Assembly: GCF_963576615.1 (NCBI RefSeq)
Contig: NC_088708.1
Span: 8,866,001-8,930,000 of the forward strand
Length of the DNA stretch: 64,000 bases
Direction: 5' to 3'
Source: Watersipora subatra
Lineage: Eukaryota > Bryozoa > Gymnolaemata > Cheilostomatida > Watersiporidae
The notes beneath the pieces were generated by a model that saw only the letters and a list, made by a program, of their open reading frames with translations, was not told the origin of the DNA and did not search any database. The position numbers and the translations under genes are program-made. Positions 12,801 through 22,100 of this stretch are shown here, piece by piece; the stretch's first letter is position 1; every line of letters starts with the position of its first letter.

Positions 12801-14658
12801 AACTCCCAAGTCTCTGGTAGGAGACCCGAGTTAGAGCAGAAATTACCACCCATACGGGTTAACCGGGGTGAGGAAACAATTTTATATATATATTATGAAA
12901 TACAAAATCTGAAAGCAATAGCTGGCCCACATAAAGTTTTTTTACAGACTTACCTGTTTGTACCAACGCTATGATAAGCAGCCAATCCTAAAAGAGAAAA
13001 CATATCATGTGATGGAATAGCCGTCCAGTATACTGTATGAATATATGTATACACGTATATACATATATATATGTTCATACATATATGTACATACTGTACA
13101 TAAATATACATGCTGCATACGATGAGCTTAGAGAAATTATACCAACAGATACATGGAGATTTTATGAAACAGAAAATCGTAGAATATAATACTGTGACAA
13201 ACCAAACTGGGCAATTGTGAAGTCCTGAATATTCCTCTTAGCCTTCTGATATCGGTCATCAGCTGAATCAAACAAACTGCAACAAAAAGCAGCATCCAAA
13301 GTGATCAGCCTATAAAATGCCTAGCTCAATCTAATCATGGGTAAATGCAGCAAGCGGACCAAAACTTGCCATGCCTATCATCCTCAGCAGTATGTTTTGC
13401 TGCCCAGAGAAACTGAGCTGGTGATCACTAGCACTGACTAGCTTCAGTTGTAGGAGCGGCTCAGCTCAGACGCCCAAACTCTCTAGCAACTCCTGATAAC
13501 TCCTATTAACTTAGCAGCATTGCATTCTTATGTTGAAGAGGTAAGAAAAAAAAACAGAAAGCCAGATTTTGGCACTACGCCCTTCTAGTCATCACAAAGA
13601 GCAATATAATCTTTGACATTGGAAGCCAGTTTTGGGCAAGAAAAATAAGCAAAATACACAACATTAATAATTATAACAGCCCCGTTTGACCTTTAAATTG
13701 ATTTACTGACCTAGATTTGGTATGGCTATTGATGTTCAGCCCAGTAAACTCCAAGTCTACAGCTGTAAGGTACAGACAATTGTATCAAATGAGAAATAAA
13801 ACAAAGATTGTACCTAAATGTGTAGCTAATCATAAATATGCTTTAGACACTTGAAACTGTAAGCCCCAGTGCAATATACATATACAATTTATACATATAA
13901 GACAGACATGCAGACATGCTTTGTGATGTTTATTACCTTGGTGGTCGTGAAGCAGATAGTAGTTAACTTGTGTGTCAAAGACCAAATGTATATCGGTAAA
14001 ATATAAGACTCAAACAAATTATAGCATTCAGATATTGTTAGTTAAGTTATTTACTCCCGCAGTTAGTAACAGGATAACATGACTCATTCAGTAGTTAACT
14101 AGATAACACGACTTATTTAGTTAGTAGCATGACTTACCATGTTAACAAGATAACACAATTTATCAATGCAGTTTATAACTGGACGACCTGCCTCACTACT
14201 GATTTGTTAACCGGATGATATGATTCAACACTTATCTACTAACAAGATAACATTACTTCCCATTTAATTGTTAACTGAATAATATTGTGGCTCACCCATT
14301 CTGTTAATAATTAGATAACAGTTATTAAAATTTGCACGAGCCATGAGTTATTTGCTATAAAAATAGCTCACTCACATGCATAATGTAGCAGTATTCGGAG
14401 TTGGTTGTCTTGTCGCTGTGGCAACCTCAATACTCAATTAGTTAATCAGCAATTAATACACAATAATAGTCAATATAAATAGAGAAAGGACAAAACTGCA
14501 AGTAATGTACATTTAAAGAAATCTGTTTACACTGCTTAGAAACAATTACTTTTCTATTTCAATAAAAGCTTACCCACAAATACGGCCTGATCAATTTTTC
14601 CCTTAATAACAGGTAGCAGTTCCATAAAGGTTTGTCTAGTAACGTCAACTCCAAGCAT
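1..14658 (-). CDS. PNLDC1: PNLDC1-like (PARN family) 3'-5' exonuclease, N-terminal half, partial
   Basis: Coding exons read on the minus strand: 14658-14574, 13762-13711, 13276-13203, 12987-12954, 6511-6436, 5982-5935, 5465-5270, 1581-1496 and 1048-966. All have GT-AG borders and all phases match (734 nt, about 244 residues); the rest lies beyond the left edge. The start ATG at 14658 opens [11 protein letters not shown]. Exon 2 encodes VDLEFTG, giving the first Asp and Glu (D31, E33) of the DEDD exonuclease site. Exon 3 has [14 protein letters not shown], exon 5 [10 protein letters not shown], exon 6 [16 protein letters not shown] and exon 7 EGIPFVNQ. The exon 6-7 block and the later [12 protein letters not shown] segment resemble PNLDC1 more than PARN. 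PNLDC1 trims piRNA 3' ends at the mitochondrial surface; that role here is inferred from family. The donor of exon 9 (966) and the donor GTTTGT of exon 3 are the weakest splice calls. Confidence 0.86.
355..725. repeat. 14-bp minisatellite (aatgtccctagagg)
   Basis: About 26 imperfect tandem copies of a 14-bp unit, with variants such as aatgtccctaaagg and aatttccctagagg. It lies downstream of PNLDC1 exon 9 on the gene's strand, so it is probably intronic. The first 350 bases of the window show no exon I can support. Confidence 0.9.
1140..1485. repeat. About 20-bp minisatellite (actatctttggtaggg unit)
   Basis: Roughly 16 degenerate copies of a unit containing actatctttggtaggg, fairly diverged at the left and more homogeneous at the right. 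It fills most of PNLDC1 intron 8, between exons 1581-1496 and 1048-966. Confidence 0.88.
1963..2032. repeat. (AT)n microsatellite
   Basis: About 35 uninterrupted AT dinucleotides in PNLDC1 intron 7. The stretch from 1600 to 2830 otherwise holds AT-rich intron sequence in which I see no exon. Confidence 0.97.
2838..2912 (-). repeat. tRNA-derived SINE head
   Basis: On the minus strand the block has tRNA-like promoter boxes: an A-box-like tagcttagtgg and, about 40 nt later, a B-box-like gagttcaaatc. A real tRNA gene is unlikely because the arms do not pair well. It sits in PNLDC1 intron 7. The body and tail of the SINE were not delimited. Confidence 0.6.
3415..4905. repeat. 17-bp minisatellite, about 88 copies (tactacttgaacacggg)
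   Basis: A near-perfect tandem array of the 17-bp unit tactacttgaacacggg spanning about 1.5 kb, with common variants ending acgag, acgga and acagg. Some blocks of variants recur in the same order (for example the atgaacaaggg unit followed by the acgggt and acgagt units), suggesting duplication of multi-unit blocks. It lies in PNLDC1 intron 7, just downstream of exon 5465-5270 on the gene's strand. Confidence 0.97.
6098..6345. repeat. 11-bp minisatellite (tacgaagtctg / tatgaagtcta)
   Basis: About 22 degenerate copies of an 11-bp unit, changing from tacgaagtctg at the left to tatgaagtcta and tatgcagtcta at the right. It occupies more than half of the short PNLDC1 intron 5, between exons 6511-6436 and 5982-5935. 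Confidence 0.88.
6775..6838. repeat. (TA)n tract flanking the retrotransposon 5' end
   Basis: TA dinucleotide repeats with acatgta interruptions, directly upstream of the first recognisable reverse-transcriptase codons at about 6853. A shorter TA tract follows the 3' end of the same element at about 12880. The element may have landed in a TA microsatellite, as some R4/Dong elements do; this is inference. Confidence 0.7.
6853..8097 (+). pseudogene. R4/Dong/Rex6-like non-LTR retrotransposon, RT part (5' truncated, broken)
   Basis: One reading frame encodes a reverse transcriptase that starts abruptly inside the upstream RT region ([12 protein letters not shown]), so the element is 5' truncated. 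The RT core follows: KKAYDS (motif A), [10 protein letters not shown] (motif B) and the YMDD catalytic box at 7476-7487. An in-frame TAG at 7107-7109 interrupts it where the family has a glutamine codon; reading continues in the same frame. At 8098 the frame is cut by a Harbinger insertion, and the 3' part resumes at about 11999. The element lies in PNLDC1 intron 4, in the opposite orientation to the gene. Assignment to the R4/Dong/Rex6 group rests on the RT sequence plus the downstream CCHC and restriction-like endonuclease. Confidence 0.85.
8455..10042 (+). pseudogene. Harbinger (HARBI1-like) DDE transposase, one nonsense codon
   Basis: Apparent exons: about 8455-8564, 8664-8903, 9014-about 9300, 9413-9607 and 9711-10042, most with clear GT-AG borders. 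The N-terminal part has the family signature [18 protein letters not shown]. The DDE core shows GAIDGKYI (first Asp), GRWSDAGVF (second Asp), VGDEAFPL and RRTIENAFG (Glu). The C-terminal exon has [11 protein letters not shown], typical of HARBI1-type proteins, and ends at a TAA. An in-frame TAG at 8770-8772 interrupts the second exon. The 3' end of the third exon is uncertain. Confidence 0.88.
10126..10481. repeat. 356-bp foldback hairpin inside the Harbinger
   Basis: A long inverted repeat: the left arm starts gatgggacattcagagtta and the right arm ends with a near-complement taactctaattgtcccatc. The arms are about 150 bp each around a short centre near 10305. It lies between the stop codon of the plus-strand transposase and the 3' end of the minus-strand MADF gene. 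It may be a nested foldback MITE or part of the Harbinger's own 3' regions. A target duplication is not clear. Confidence 0.88.
10508..11680 (-). pseudogene. Harbinger MADF-domain DNA-binding protein, eroded
   Basis: The ATG at 11680 opens exon 11680-11512, encoding a MADF domain ([18 protein letters not shown], then [16 protein letters not shown]). It splices in phase to exon 11341-11251, with the domain's last helix ([11 protein letters not shown]) and a basic KKSGSG tail. These proteins help Harbinger transposases enter the nucleus and bind the element ends (family knowledge). Further down, coding-like sequence around 10500-10620 (ending [10 protein letters not shown]) has an in-frame TGA. 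The middle, 10620-11110, could not be assigned to exons. Confidence 0.72.
11916..11998. mobile_element. Inverted duplicate of the Harbinger right end (83-bp remnant)
   Basis: Directly after the TTA at 11913-11915, the sequence AGGCCCGTTCACACTAACGC and onward repeats in reverse orientation the right terminal 83 bp of the Harbinger, including gatgacgtcattttgcgatg and gagcggtcaa. It then stops abruptly where retrotransposon coding sequence resumes. The two ends form a large palindrome centred on the shared TTA. Confidence 0.88.
11999..12870 (+). pseudogene. R4/Dong/Rex6-like retrotransposon, 3' part with zinc knuckle and endonuclease
   Basis: Continuation of the split element. An N-terminal stretch ([20 protein letters not shown]) is followed by a frameshift at about 12136-12150. 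Next come a CCHC zinc knuckle ([18 protein letters not shown]) and a restriction-like endonuclease core ([20 protein letters not shown]), the layout of R2/R4-type non-LTR elements. An in-frame TGA at 12638-12640 replaces an expected tryptophan; the frame then runs through [13 protein letters not shown] to a terminal TAG at 12818-12820. The 3' UTR-like tail ends near 12870 in a TA-rich tract. With the TAG at 7107 and the Harbinger insertion, there are at least four separate lesions. Confidence 0.83.
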
Positions 14659-16500
14659 TTTGTTGGTCAGTTTAAATGGGTGTATTTGTCTTCACTCCAA
14701 GCAGCATATTAGAAAGGCCCAAAGAATGCAGTCGTTTCACATCCACAGATTTTACCCTGAAAACTACATATTTTTTATTAATTGCCAAAAACAATTTAGA
14801 AAATCATTTAACAAAGGAAAGCTTTGATTTAACGCTCTATAATTGATTTTTGTGGTTGCCAAAATACATTCCCGCATCCCTCGTTGCACTAATGCAGGTT
14901 TGCCTATATGTGGCAGCACACTACAAGCACAATTATCAATAAGATAGATCATATGCTTGTAAAATGCTGGATAAGTCTCATTCGATACAGTAATTGTAGT
15001 ATCCATTGTTGTTTGCAACAGGAGTATAATACAAACATCTCATTTTTACACACCTTTGTTGCTGTTAATGTGATTATAAACTTTTGGAATGATTCAAGTT
15101 GATATTTTGTAGTTTTTTTCTATTCATGTGTTTTATCTGATATATAATAGAAAATATAATTTGTGTTGTCATAGCAATATCAATCCATTAATCAGTAAAA
15201 AAAACTACGTGGTGAAGTTCTAATAAGCCATAATGAAGCTGAGTTCAGTCAAAGAAACAAATGTACATGTATTAGGGATTTATGATAAGGATGTTTTTTT
15301 CAAATGAAACCTTATTTATAATGGCATTGTTTTAAAACGGACACTGCTGATTTGTGCACACAATACTAGTTTATTGGGCTGTACCTTTCGGTCAGAATAG
15401 ATTATCTGCAACACAAACAACATTAACCAAATTGCTGCGTTTCTTATGTTTCCCCTTTCCCAATGGTTATGCGTTTTCAAAGCTACTCTGCATGTTTTAG
15501 TCACACACGGTACAAAAATTATGCTATATGGTAAAAAGTTTTAGCAATGCCATGATATTGTATAATAATAATTTGTATTTTATGAACGATACGATGATGA
15601 GTGCCGCTGGTTGAGGTGTTTCATAGAAACATCGTGTATGGCCGGCCGTGACCTTTTGGATAGGGTGAGACCGGTGATTATATTATTTCCGGGTTTAGGA
15701 GGGAATCCAACAGGTTATTTAAGATTTCGCTCTATAGATGACATGGTAGAAGAGTGAAAGTACGGTATATGCATCGGTCGACTTCCGGTAAAGCCCTGGT
15801 GGCGAATATCCAGTTGTACGATTAGAGCTACTACGAATTGTAATTTTTGTCTCTGAATTATCAAACTCCTTAGAAGCAAAGGCTCTAACAGGAGTGACTA
15901 ATGAAAAACCCAGAATGTGTCCTATTCACTCATATGACATTCACTCATATACCTCTCCCAAGAAAATTACTCACCAGAATGTATACATGAGTGCACAATT
16001 CCCCTCATATTATGTTATACATTAACCAGGTTCTGTGGTATAATGTACATGATACATGATATCATTTATCATGTATGCAACTAATATGTATATGACAATA
16101 TGTACATAGAAGAAAGTTCTAAATTTAAATGTGTAGCCAGAAGGAGTTAAATATCAAAATAACAAACCTGCATGTATAGTAAGTGGTGAATGGAAGTTTA
16201 ATCAAATAACATAATATATTTTGTGATTGACTAGAAGTAGAATGCTTCTTTGATGATTATTAAATATAATTGCAGTCAGAAATAAGATTGCAAAATATAG
16301 TCGATTTCATAGGCTACCTCTCTGCAACATTCAATATAAATGTTCAATTATAGTCGCTATAACAAGTTTAGCATTTAGAAATTCTATATAAACTTTCAAG
16401 TAGACAAGTATTGATTAAATGCAATATAAAAAATTTATGAATATTTAAAGAACAGAGTTTAAAAGTATAATATAAACATAAAATGTACATGTAATATAAA
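14659..16500. other. PNLDC1 upstream flank, no gene seen
   Basis: AT-rich sequence between the PNLDC1 start codon and the P-element fragment. It probably contains the PNLDC1 5' UTR and promoter. A slightly GC-richer patch at 15590-15830 could be promoter-proximal, but I see no decisive motif. Open frames here are short and look like chance. Confidence 0.45.
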
Positions 16501-16503
16501 CAT

Positions 16504-16670
16504 CTGAAAACCAAAACCCCACATTGAAATCTTTCCACATAGCGCGATTAGAACTTCCCATATCACTTGTCACACAGACTACATGTAGATCGACATCATT
16601 AGTCTCATGCAGAATGTTAATAATGATGTCTTTGAAAGCAGTACCATCAGCTCTGTCACTTTCATGAGAA
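16504..16670 (-). pseudogene. P-element/THAP9-like transposase fragment
   Basis: One minus-strand frame encodes SHESDRADGTAFKDIIINIL, then CVTSDMGSSNRAMWKDF. This matches the part of P-element/THAP9 transposases that has a 'xSDMGxxNxxMWK' block in the RNase-H-like core. It is open for about 55 codons and bordered by stops or possible splice sites. Nearby minus-strand open stretches at 16938-17135 and about 17265-17360 may be further pieces of the same element, but I could not align them. No terminal repeats were identified. Confidence 0.6.
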
Positions 16671-16679
16671 ACAATAAAC

Positions 16680-18890
16680 TAACAACTACGGGTATAGATA
16701 ATGCAGTGCAAAGAATTAAGAAAAACAAAATGAATAAATTATTGAATTAAAATTATAACATAAAAATATATTCCTTACTAGTAGTGTGATTTTGCAAACA
16801 GTTTATGATTCACATGTAGATGTGAACTCTACAAAAAACCTAAAGAATTTAAATATATGTTCATATGTAATGCATGCTTTTGAGCGTTAGACGTAGCACT
16901 GTTTGCATTCACAGACAATAATTCACATGCACCAATATTAGCCCATCATGTTAATGTCAGCAACAACTTTCAAACCGAAACAGGCAGCATAAATTTTATT
17001 ACGCACAAAATGCAACTTGTTCGGCAAATGTAGCATAGAACAAATTACACTTACAGAAGCTAACTGTAGGTCTACTCGAGTCAACGATAGCCAATGACAA
17101 CGTACATTTGGAATTTCAATTAAGGCATTAGGCATAAGATTTACATGCTATATTGACTATTGTACTTTCGATAGACTCTACAGGTATTGACTTTTTGCTC
17201 AGTGTACCTCAAATTATGACTAGCCTGTGAGTAGCATAATTTACTGAAAAAAACCATTTCAGTGCCATGGTGAACTTAATGAAATGTGCTGTTCTCCGTC
17301 ACCATTTTTAGGAGCTCAGCACAAATAGCCTTGGACTGAGTTGCATCCACTCTCACTCTTCCAGTCTGCAGACATCGTATTATTAGCTAACTGAATACTT
17401 TTTCTATATGCTAACGCAGCTCCATACTAAACAACTATCACGAATGCGATCCCAAACAATTTCAAAGCTCACAGTAAGACTGAGAGTACGGGTAGCTTTA
17501 CTTAAGTTAACAAACTTTTAGATCGCTAATAATTGTAAATCTATATGATGAGTTTGACTCCACCCCACGCACACGATCAAGTATCATCAAATAGATAATA
17601 CATACATGTATATATATCTCAATTGTTCTCTTTTTGACAGTAAAATATCAAAATGGAAGCAGTTAAAATAATGCAATAGCTTTTCAAAACTGAGCATTCA
17701 AATAATTATACATCTTATTAGCAGGTTGTAATGAATTTTTGGTGGTTTTAGTAGCAAAAAATAATAATTTGAGTTGAAATAATTCTTGTAATGCACAAAA
17801 AATCTTCCTGAGTTTAGCCAAAACAGTAAAAGTTACCGTGGTCATGTCCAAAGTCATTGAAATTATTTTTTCTGTTGGTTGTATACTAGCAATAATATAA
17901 CCTATTGTAAAATACAGTCATTGTTGTCATGGTTGAAGTGTGCAGTTTCCATTAAAGTTTTCTACAGAGCAGCTTGTTGTTTGGGCTATAAAATAATGGT
18001 TAGGCAGCCACAGTAGTAGTAATAGTGTATCACAGCTTTTACCAAGAGAGGAGACAAAACTTAAATTTTTCTGCATAATAAATAGTTGATTTACATCTGA
18101 TTGTCTACAAATGTAAATTAGTTTATGAGAGTAATCAGAGACTTGGGATTAAATCTAGGATTGTATATAATGTAATAGTATGTTTCTCTTTATTTAAACA
18201 ACCATATTTGCATTTAAAAATGCAAATATGGTCACTAAAAATGCAAACTTTCTCACTAAAAAGTTGAGAAAGTGTTTTAAATAAACATTTCAGTTTTTAT
18301 TGCTTTTACAGTAGTTGTCTTCTCTTTCCTAATGTATTTGTCAGATAACAAAGCAGATCTTTTAGAATCCAAGCTGGCTCCAAGATGTCTAGTTGTTTAA
18401 GCGGATGTGATAGCCACCAATATTTTAGCACGTAGTTTTCACAAAATAGTCACTAATTGAAATGCTATCCAATAAAGTGGCTTTTGATCAAGTGAAGAAG
18501 AATGTTACGTAGACTGATGTTCCCATGTTCAGTGAATTTCATAGGCCATAAAGTTCAATAACAGACTCAAAGGTGATAATTTGTACTTCTAAATTTTTAG
18601 TTTCAACAAACTTCTTTCTGTTATCAATTGAAAAGAATAATTATTATAGTGCTAAGTCTATTAACTCTGGTCCCAAAAACAAAAAAACAAAAAAAAGTAA
18701 TAATACTCATCGATAGCTGCCTTTCCCAATAATGCTTTATGTGTCTAAAAGAACTGCAAAAAACCACCAGCATGCTGAACTCAGCGCTAATATTATCTAA
18801 AACATATGCTGAACATATCAGTGCCCGAAGACATCAGCCTGTACTGCCACTTCTTTAGACGTCTTCTTATATGACAGCAAATTTCCTTAT
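16680..18890. other. AT-rich region, possible transposon remnants, small hairpins
   Basis: No gene I can support. The minus-strand segment 17360-17265 (after a ctgcag acceptor-like site) reads RVRVDATQSKAICAELLKM and looks coding-like, but its family is unknown to me. Two adjacent short perfect inverted repeats at about 18205-18275 (ccatatttgcat / atgcaaatatgg and actttctca / tgagaaagt) form hairpins. Confidence 0.4.
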
Positions 18891-18892
18891 TT

Positions 18893-19195
18893 TTAGTTTT
18901 TATAGAAAAAAATTCCTTTTTTGCCAAAAAAGCATAGATAGTAGCTAGTTATAGCGTATGATACTAGCATCATACAAATGCCAAGTATTAAACCTAGTAC
19001 CATGAAAGTGTATAAAACTACAAGCTGAAGTCTTTCAGGATAACATACGCCAAGAATAACTTGTTTGGGAAGATAGATAATATTGGTATTTGAGTTGTCA
19101 CATGAAATATTCAGGCTTAAGTTTTGAGAAGGCATCAGATAAGCCTTCCCGGTAGCCGAGTGTTGCAAAGGTCCTTCAATAAACTTACTAGCTGA
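18893..19195 (-). other. Possible exon encoding a membrane segment, unrecognised
   Basis: After a tatcag acceptor-like site near 19193, the minus strand is open for about 100 codons to a TAA at 18893. The product would have a polar N-terminal part with Asn-X-Ser/Thr sites, one strongly hydrophobic stretch of about 25 residues (LVVLYTFMVLGLILGICMML) and a short basic tail. That order fits the end of a single-pass membrane protein. I recognise no family, and neighbouring exons were not found. A chance open frame in low-complexity DNA remains possible. Confidence 0.28.
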
Positions 19196-19199
19196 CTGA

Positions 19200-22100
19200 T
19201 ATCTCTCTTTAATTTCGCATCAAGTGTTGGAGGATGCCTTATATCTTATCTCTCGCATTCACCGAGAGGAGGATTGTTACCAAGGATTTAAGAGTTGTTG
19301 TTTGCTATTGTTGTCTTATCTTGAAAAGGTTTGAAAGACTGTTTGCTCTCTAAAAGATAAAATTGTGGTGGCCGGGCGATTAGGTTTATAAGTATTGTCA
19401 CCTAATGACTCTTTTAAGCCAAGTATAACCTGGTGCTGATAGGATAATAGACAATAGCTGTCATCCTCGCACATAAAAACAGCATGTTTTAGATAATGTT
19501 CAAGCTTTACACAATTCCTTGCTTGTACCAAAGTCTGTTTCTAGAAATGTTGGTGATAGTAGTTTATGGAAAGAACTCAGTCTATGCCGAATATATGATC
19601 TTTAGCGTAGAAGGTATGATTATTTTAATTCTCTCGTAACTACCTGTTATCAGCACAGGCATATTTTGAGATTGTAATATGAATAACATATAGTCTGACT
19701 TTGGTAACTTCCACTTCAATGTAAATTTTGTGTCAGCAGTACTAGCAGTGCGGATAGAATGGGCTGCAAAAGGTCTGAAGACCTGCTGAGGGTGGCATGA
19801 TATTGATCTTATACAAGCTATTAACTAGCAGCAAGGTTCTTCAGCTACAACGAGGTCTGGTAACAAATCATACCAGGGGGTAGCTGCGATTCGCAGCTGC
19901 CCACTGAACATTGAGTCTGCTGCATGTATAGGCAGCGTATGCTATTAGGTTTTATGGTAGTTTTTTAGTTTTAGAATGAGTCATTACTAGCACTCGCTGA
20001 CTTTAAATGTTGCCTTTCAAGAAAAAGTAATTGTTAAAATTTTGGCACTCTTAATAACTTAACCTACAATTAGTTGTAGCCTTAGTATAAGCCCTTTTGA
20101 TTCATTGCAGTTATATCCTGTATCAGGTATATCACATAGTTTGCCTTTGCTCTCAGCATGACAAAATTTCCATAATCGGAAGGTTGCTAGTCCCCCCTAA
20201 CTAGCAGCGTTTATGCCACGAGCTATTTTAAATGTGAGTAGACAATATTGGCTGATTGAACAGGTGGAATTGATAATAGCGGGAGGGCGATTCCTAAATG
20301 CTTTGTTATATTAGTACGCAGCCAGCCATTATTATGCAATAATATAGGTCATTTCTATCGAGAGTGCAGTCAGTCGAAGCTTAGACTGCGATTCCGTATA
20401 CAATTAAACCTCTGCAACAATAAATGTAATTATAACACAACATAGCAGAGAAGCTATTATCTAACAGTGCGTTACACTTCCTTTCACTCAACTCCCGCAA
20501 CTATCTCTTTTCTCTATTTACCTAGCACTTTCAGCTCATCGTGCTCATCCTTTTTGAAAACAGCGTGACAAGGCAATAGGACCACTGGTTGTCAGGTCGA
20601 ACAATACCTTTACGTAACACATGTGCCCCTCGTTTATGGACCAGTACGCAAACTGAATTGATAAAATGCTTGTTAGCTTTACGCTTGCGTTTGCGTTGTA
20701 CAATCTTTTCTTGTGTCTGTATTGTTAGGCTAGGTGCGCGTTATTTGCTTTGCATTGTGTTGGCAAGCTATTTGCCGTTTCTTTGTATCATATTGTTGGA
20801 CTTTGTTGGACGTTACAAAGGCTGTATTATATAACAGACAAGTATGGCTATTCTCTTTGGTATTGTTCGTTACGCGCTCCAAGATCTCGATGCCTCATCT
20901 ATTATTATCCTCGATCGCGTCTGAGCCAAGTCTAGCTCGAGTAAAGCTCACAGCAGCTACCCATGTTCTATTGTTTAATCTCTTCTACTGTTCACCTTCT
21001 GTCGTCTGCTGCCAACTTCTGTCGTCTGCTGCCAACTTCTTGTTTTCATCAGTTCCGCTGACAACTCGTGTAAGTCCATCTTGCGGATATTTAGCTTTGT
21101 GTCAATGCTGTCAAGGCTACTAGCTTTTTAAAATAGCTATAGACATATTAGTCATAGGTCAAGCTTTTCCTTTGCTAGTTTCATCTGTGGTATGTCATTG
21201 TTTCAACACCCAACACATTCCGGAGTCCTTTTCATCTAGTTGTTGTTAGTAAAAGTGCTTTGAAACTGGAGTCTGTTATACGAGTTGGATGGAGCTGAGT
21301 AAGTTGATAGTATTAGGTAGTCTGTACAGCTATACACATTTCTATACACTATCACTGTACACATTGCTATATAATATCACTATACCACGATACATAACTA
21401 TATACTATCACTATGCATTGCTATATACTAGTGCTACACACATTGCTATATACCATCGCTATATACATTGTTATATATTATCGCTATACACTTCTCTATA
21501 TAATAGCGCTATACACACAGCTGTATACTGGCGCTGTACACATTGCTATATACATCTGCATATAATAGCGTTATACACATAGCTATATACTATCACTATA
21601 CATCACTATATACTAGTGCTGTATGCATCGCTATATACTAGCGCGATACACATGACTAGATACTATGGTTATATATAGCTATTAATATGAAGAAATATTT
21701 TCATGACAACATGGAAGGGTTGCTGACTGAATCTCTACCAGGATAAACTATAATTTGCATAAAATTGTCTGTACTATTTGTATACTTTCAACCAACAATA
21801 GCATTAAACTGCTGTGTGACCATTGGAGCATGAGACAAATTATACGTCTCAAGGTGTGAGCGCAGGTATAAATGCTTGGCATACTGAGATATCAAATTGA
21901 TAGTCGCTTAGTGTGTTTTAACAATGGTCTACCTAGCAAGTCTTCTCAACTCACCTTAGCATTTTGACTCCCCCTAGCATTTCAAATATGCTGCTAGCGA
22001 TTTGAAATTAGCTAGCGATTAGCGATTTGCTTCCTGTTGTACATCATCGCCATTCTTACTGTCTACCAAACGGACCATGATTTTTTTTGAAATTTTATAA

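Noticed and set aside
5211-14658. PARN rather than PNLDC1
   Set aside because: Exons 3-7 fit both, but the LFDS..., [11 protein letters not shown] and EGIPFVNQ segments and the later [12 protein letters not shown] segment fit PNLDC1 better. PARN remains the fallback because the C-terminal half is not visible.
20589-21123. Overlapping plus-strand open frames of 61-129 codons
   Set aside because: Three overlapping frames with hydrophobic, Cys-rich content from pyrimidine-rich DNA; no domain or splice support. Possibly SoxD 5' non-coding sequence.
21289-21582. 97-codon Tyr/His/Thr-rich open frame
   Set aside because: Translation of the degenerate minisatellite; no start context or homology.
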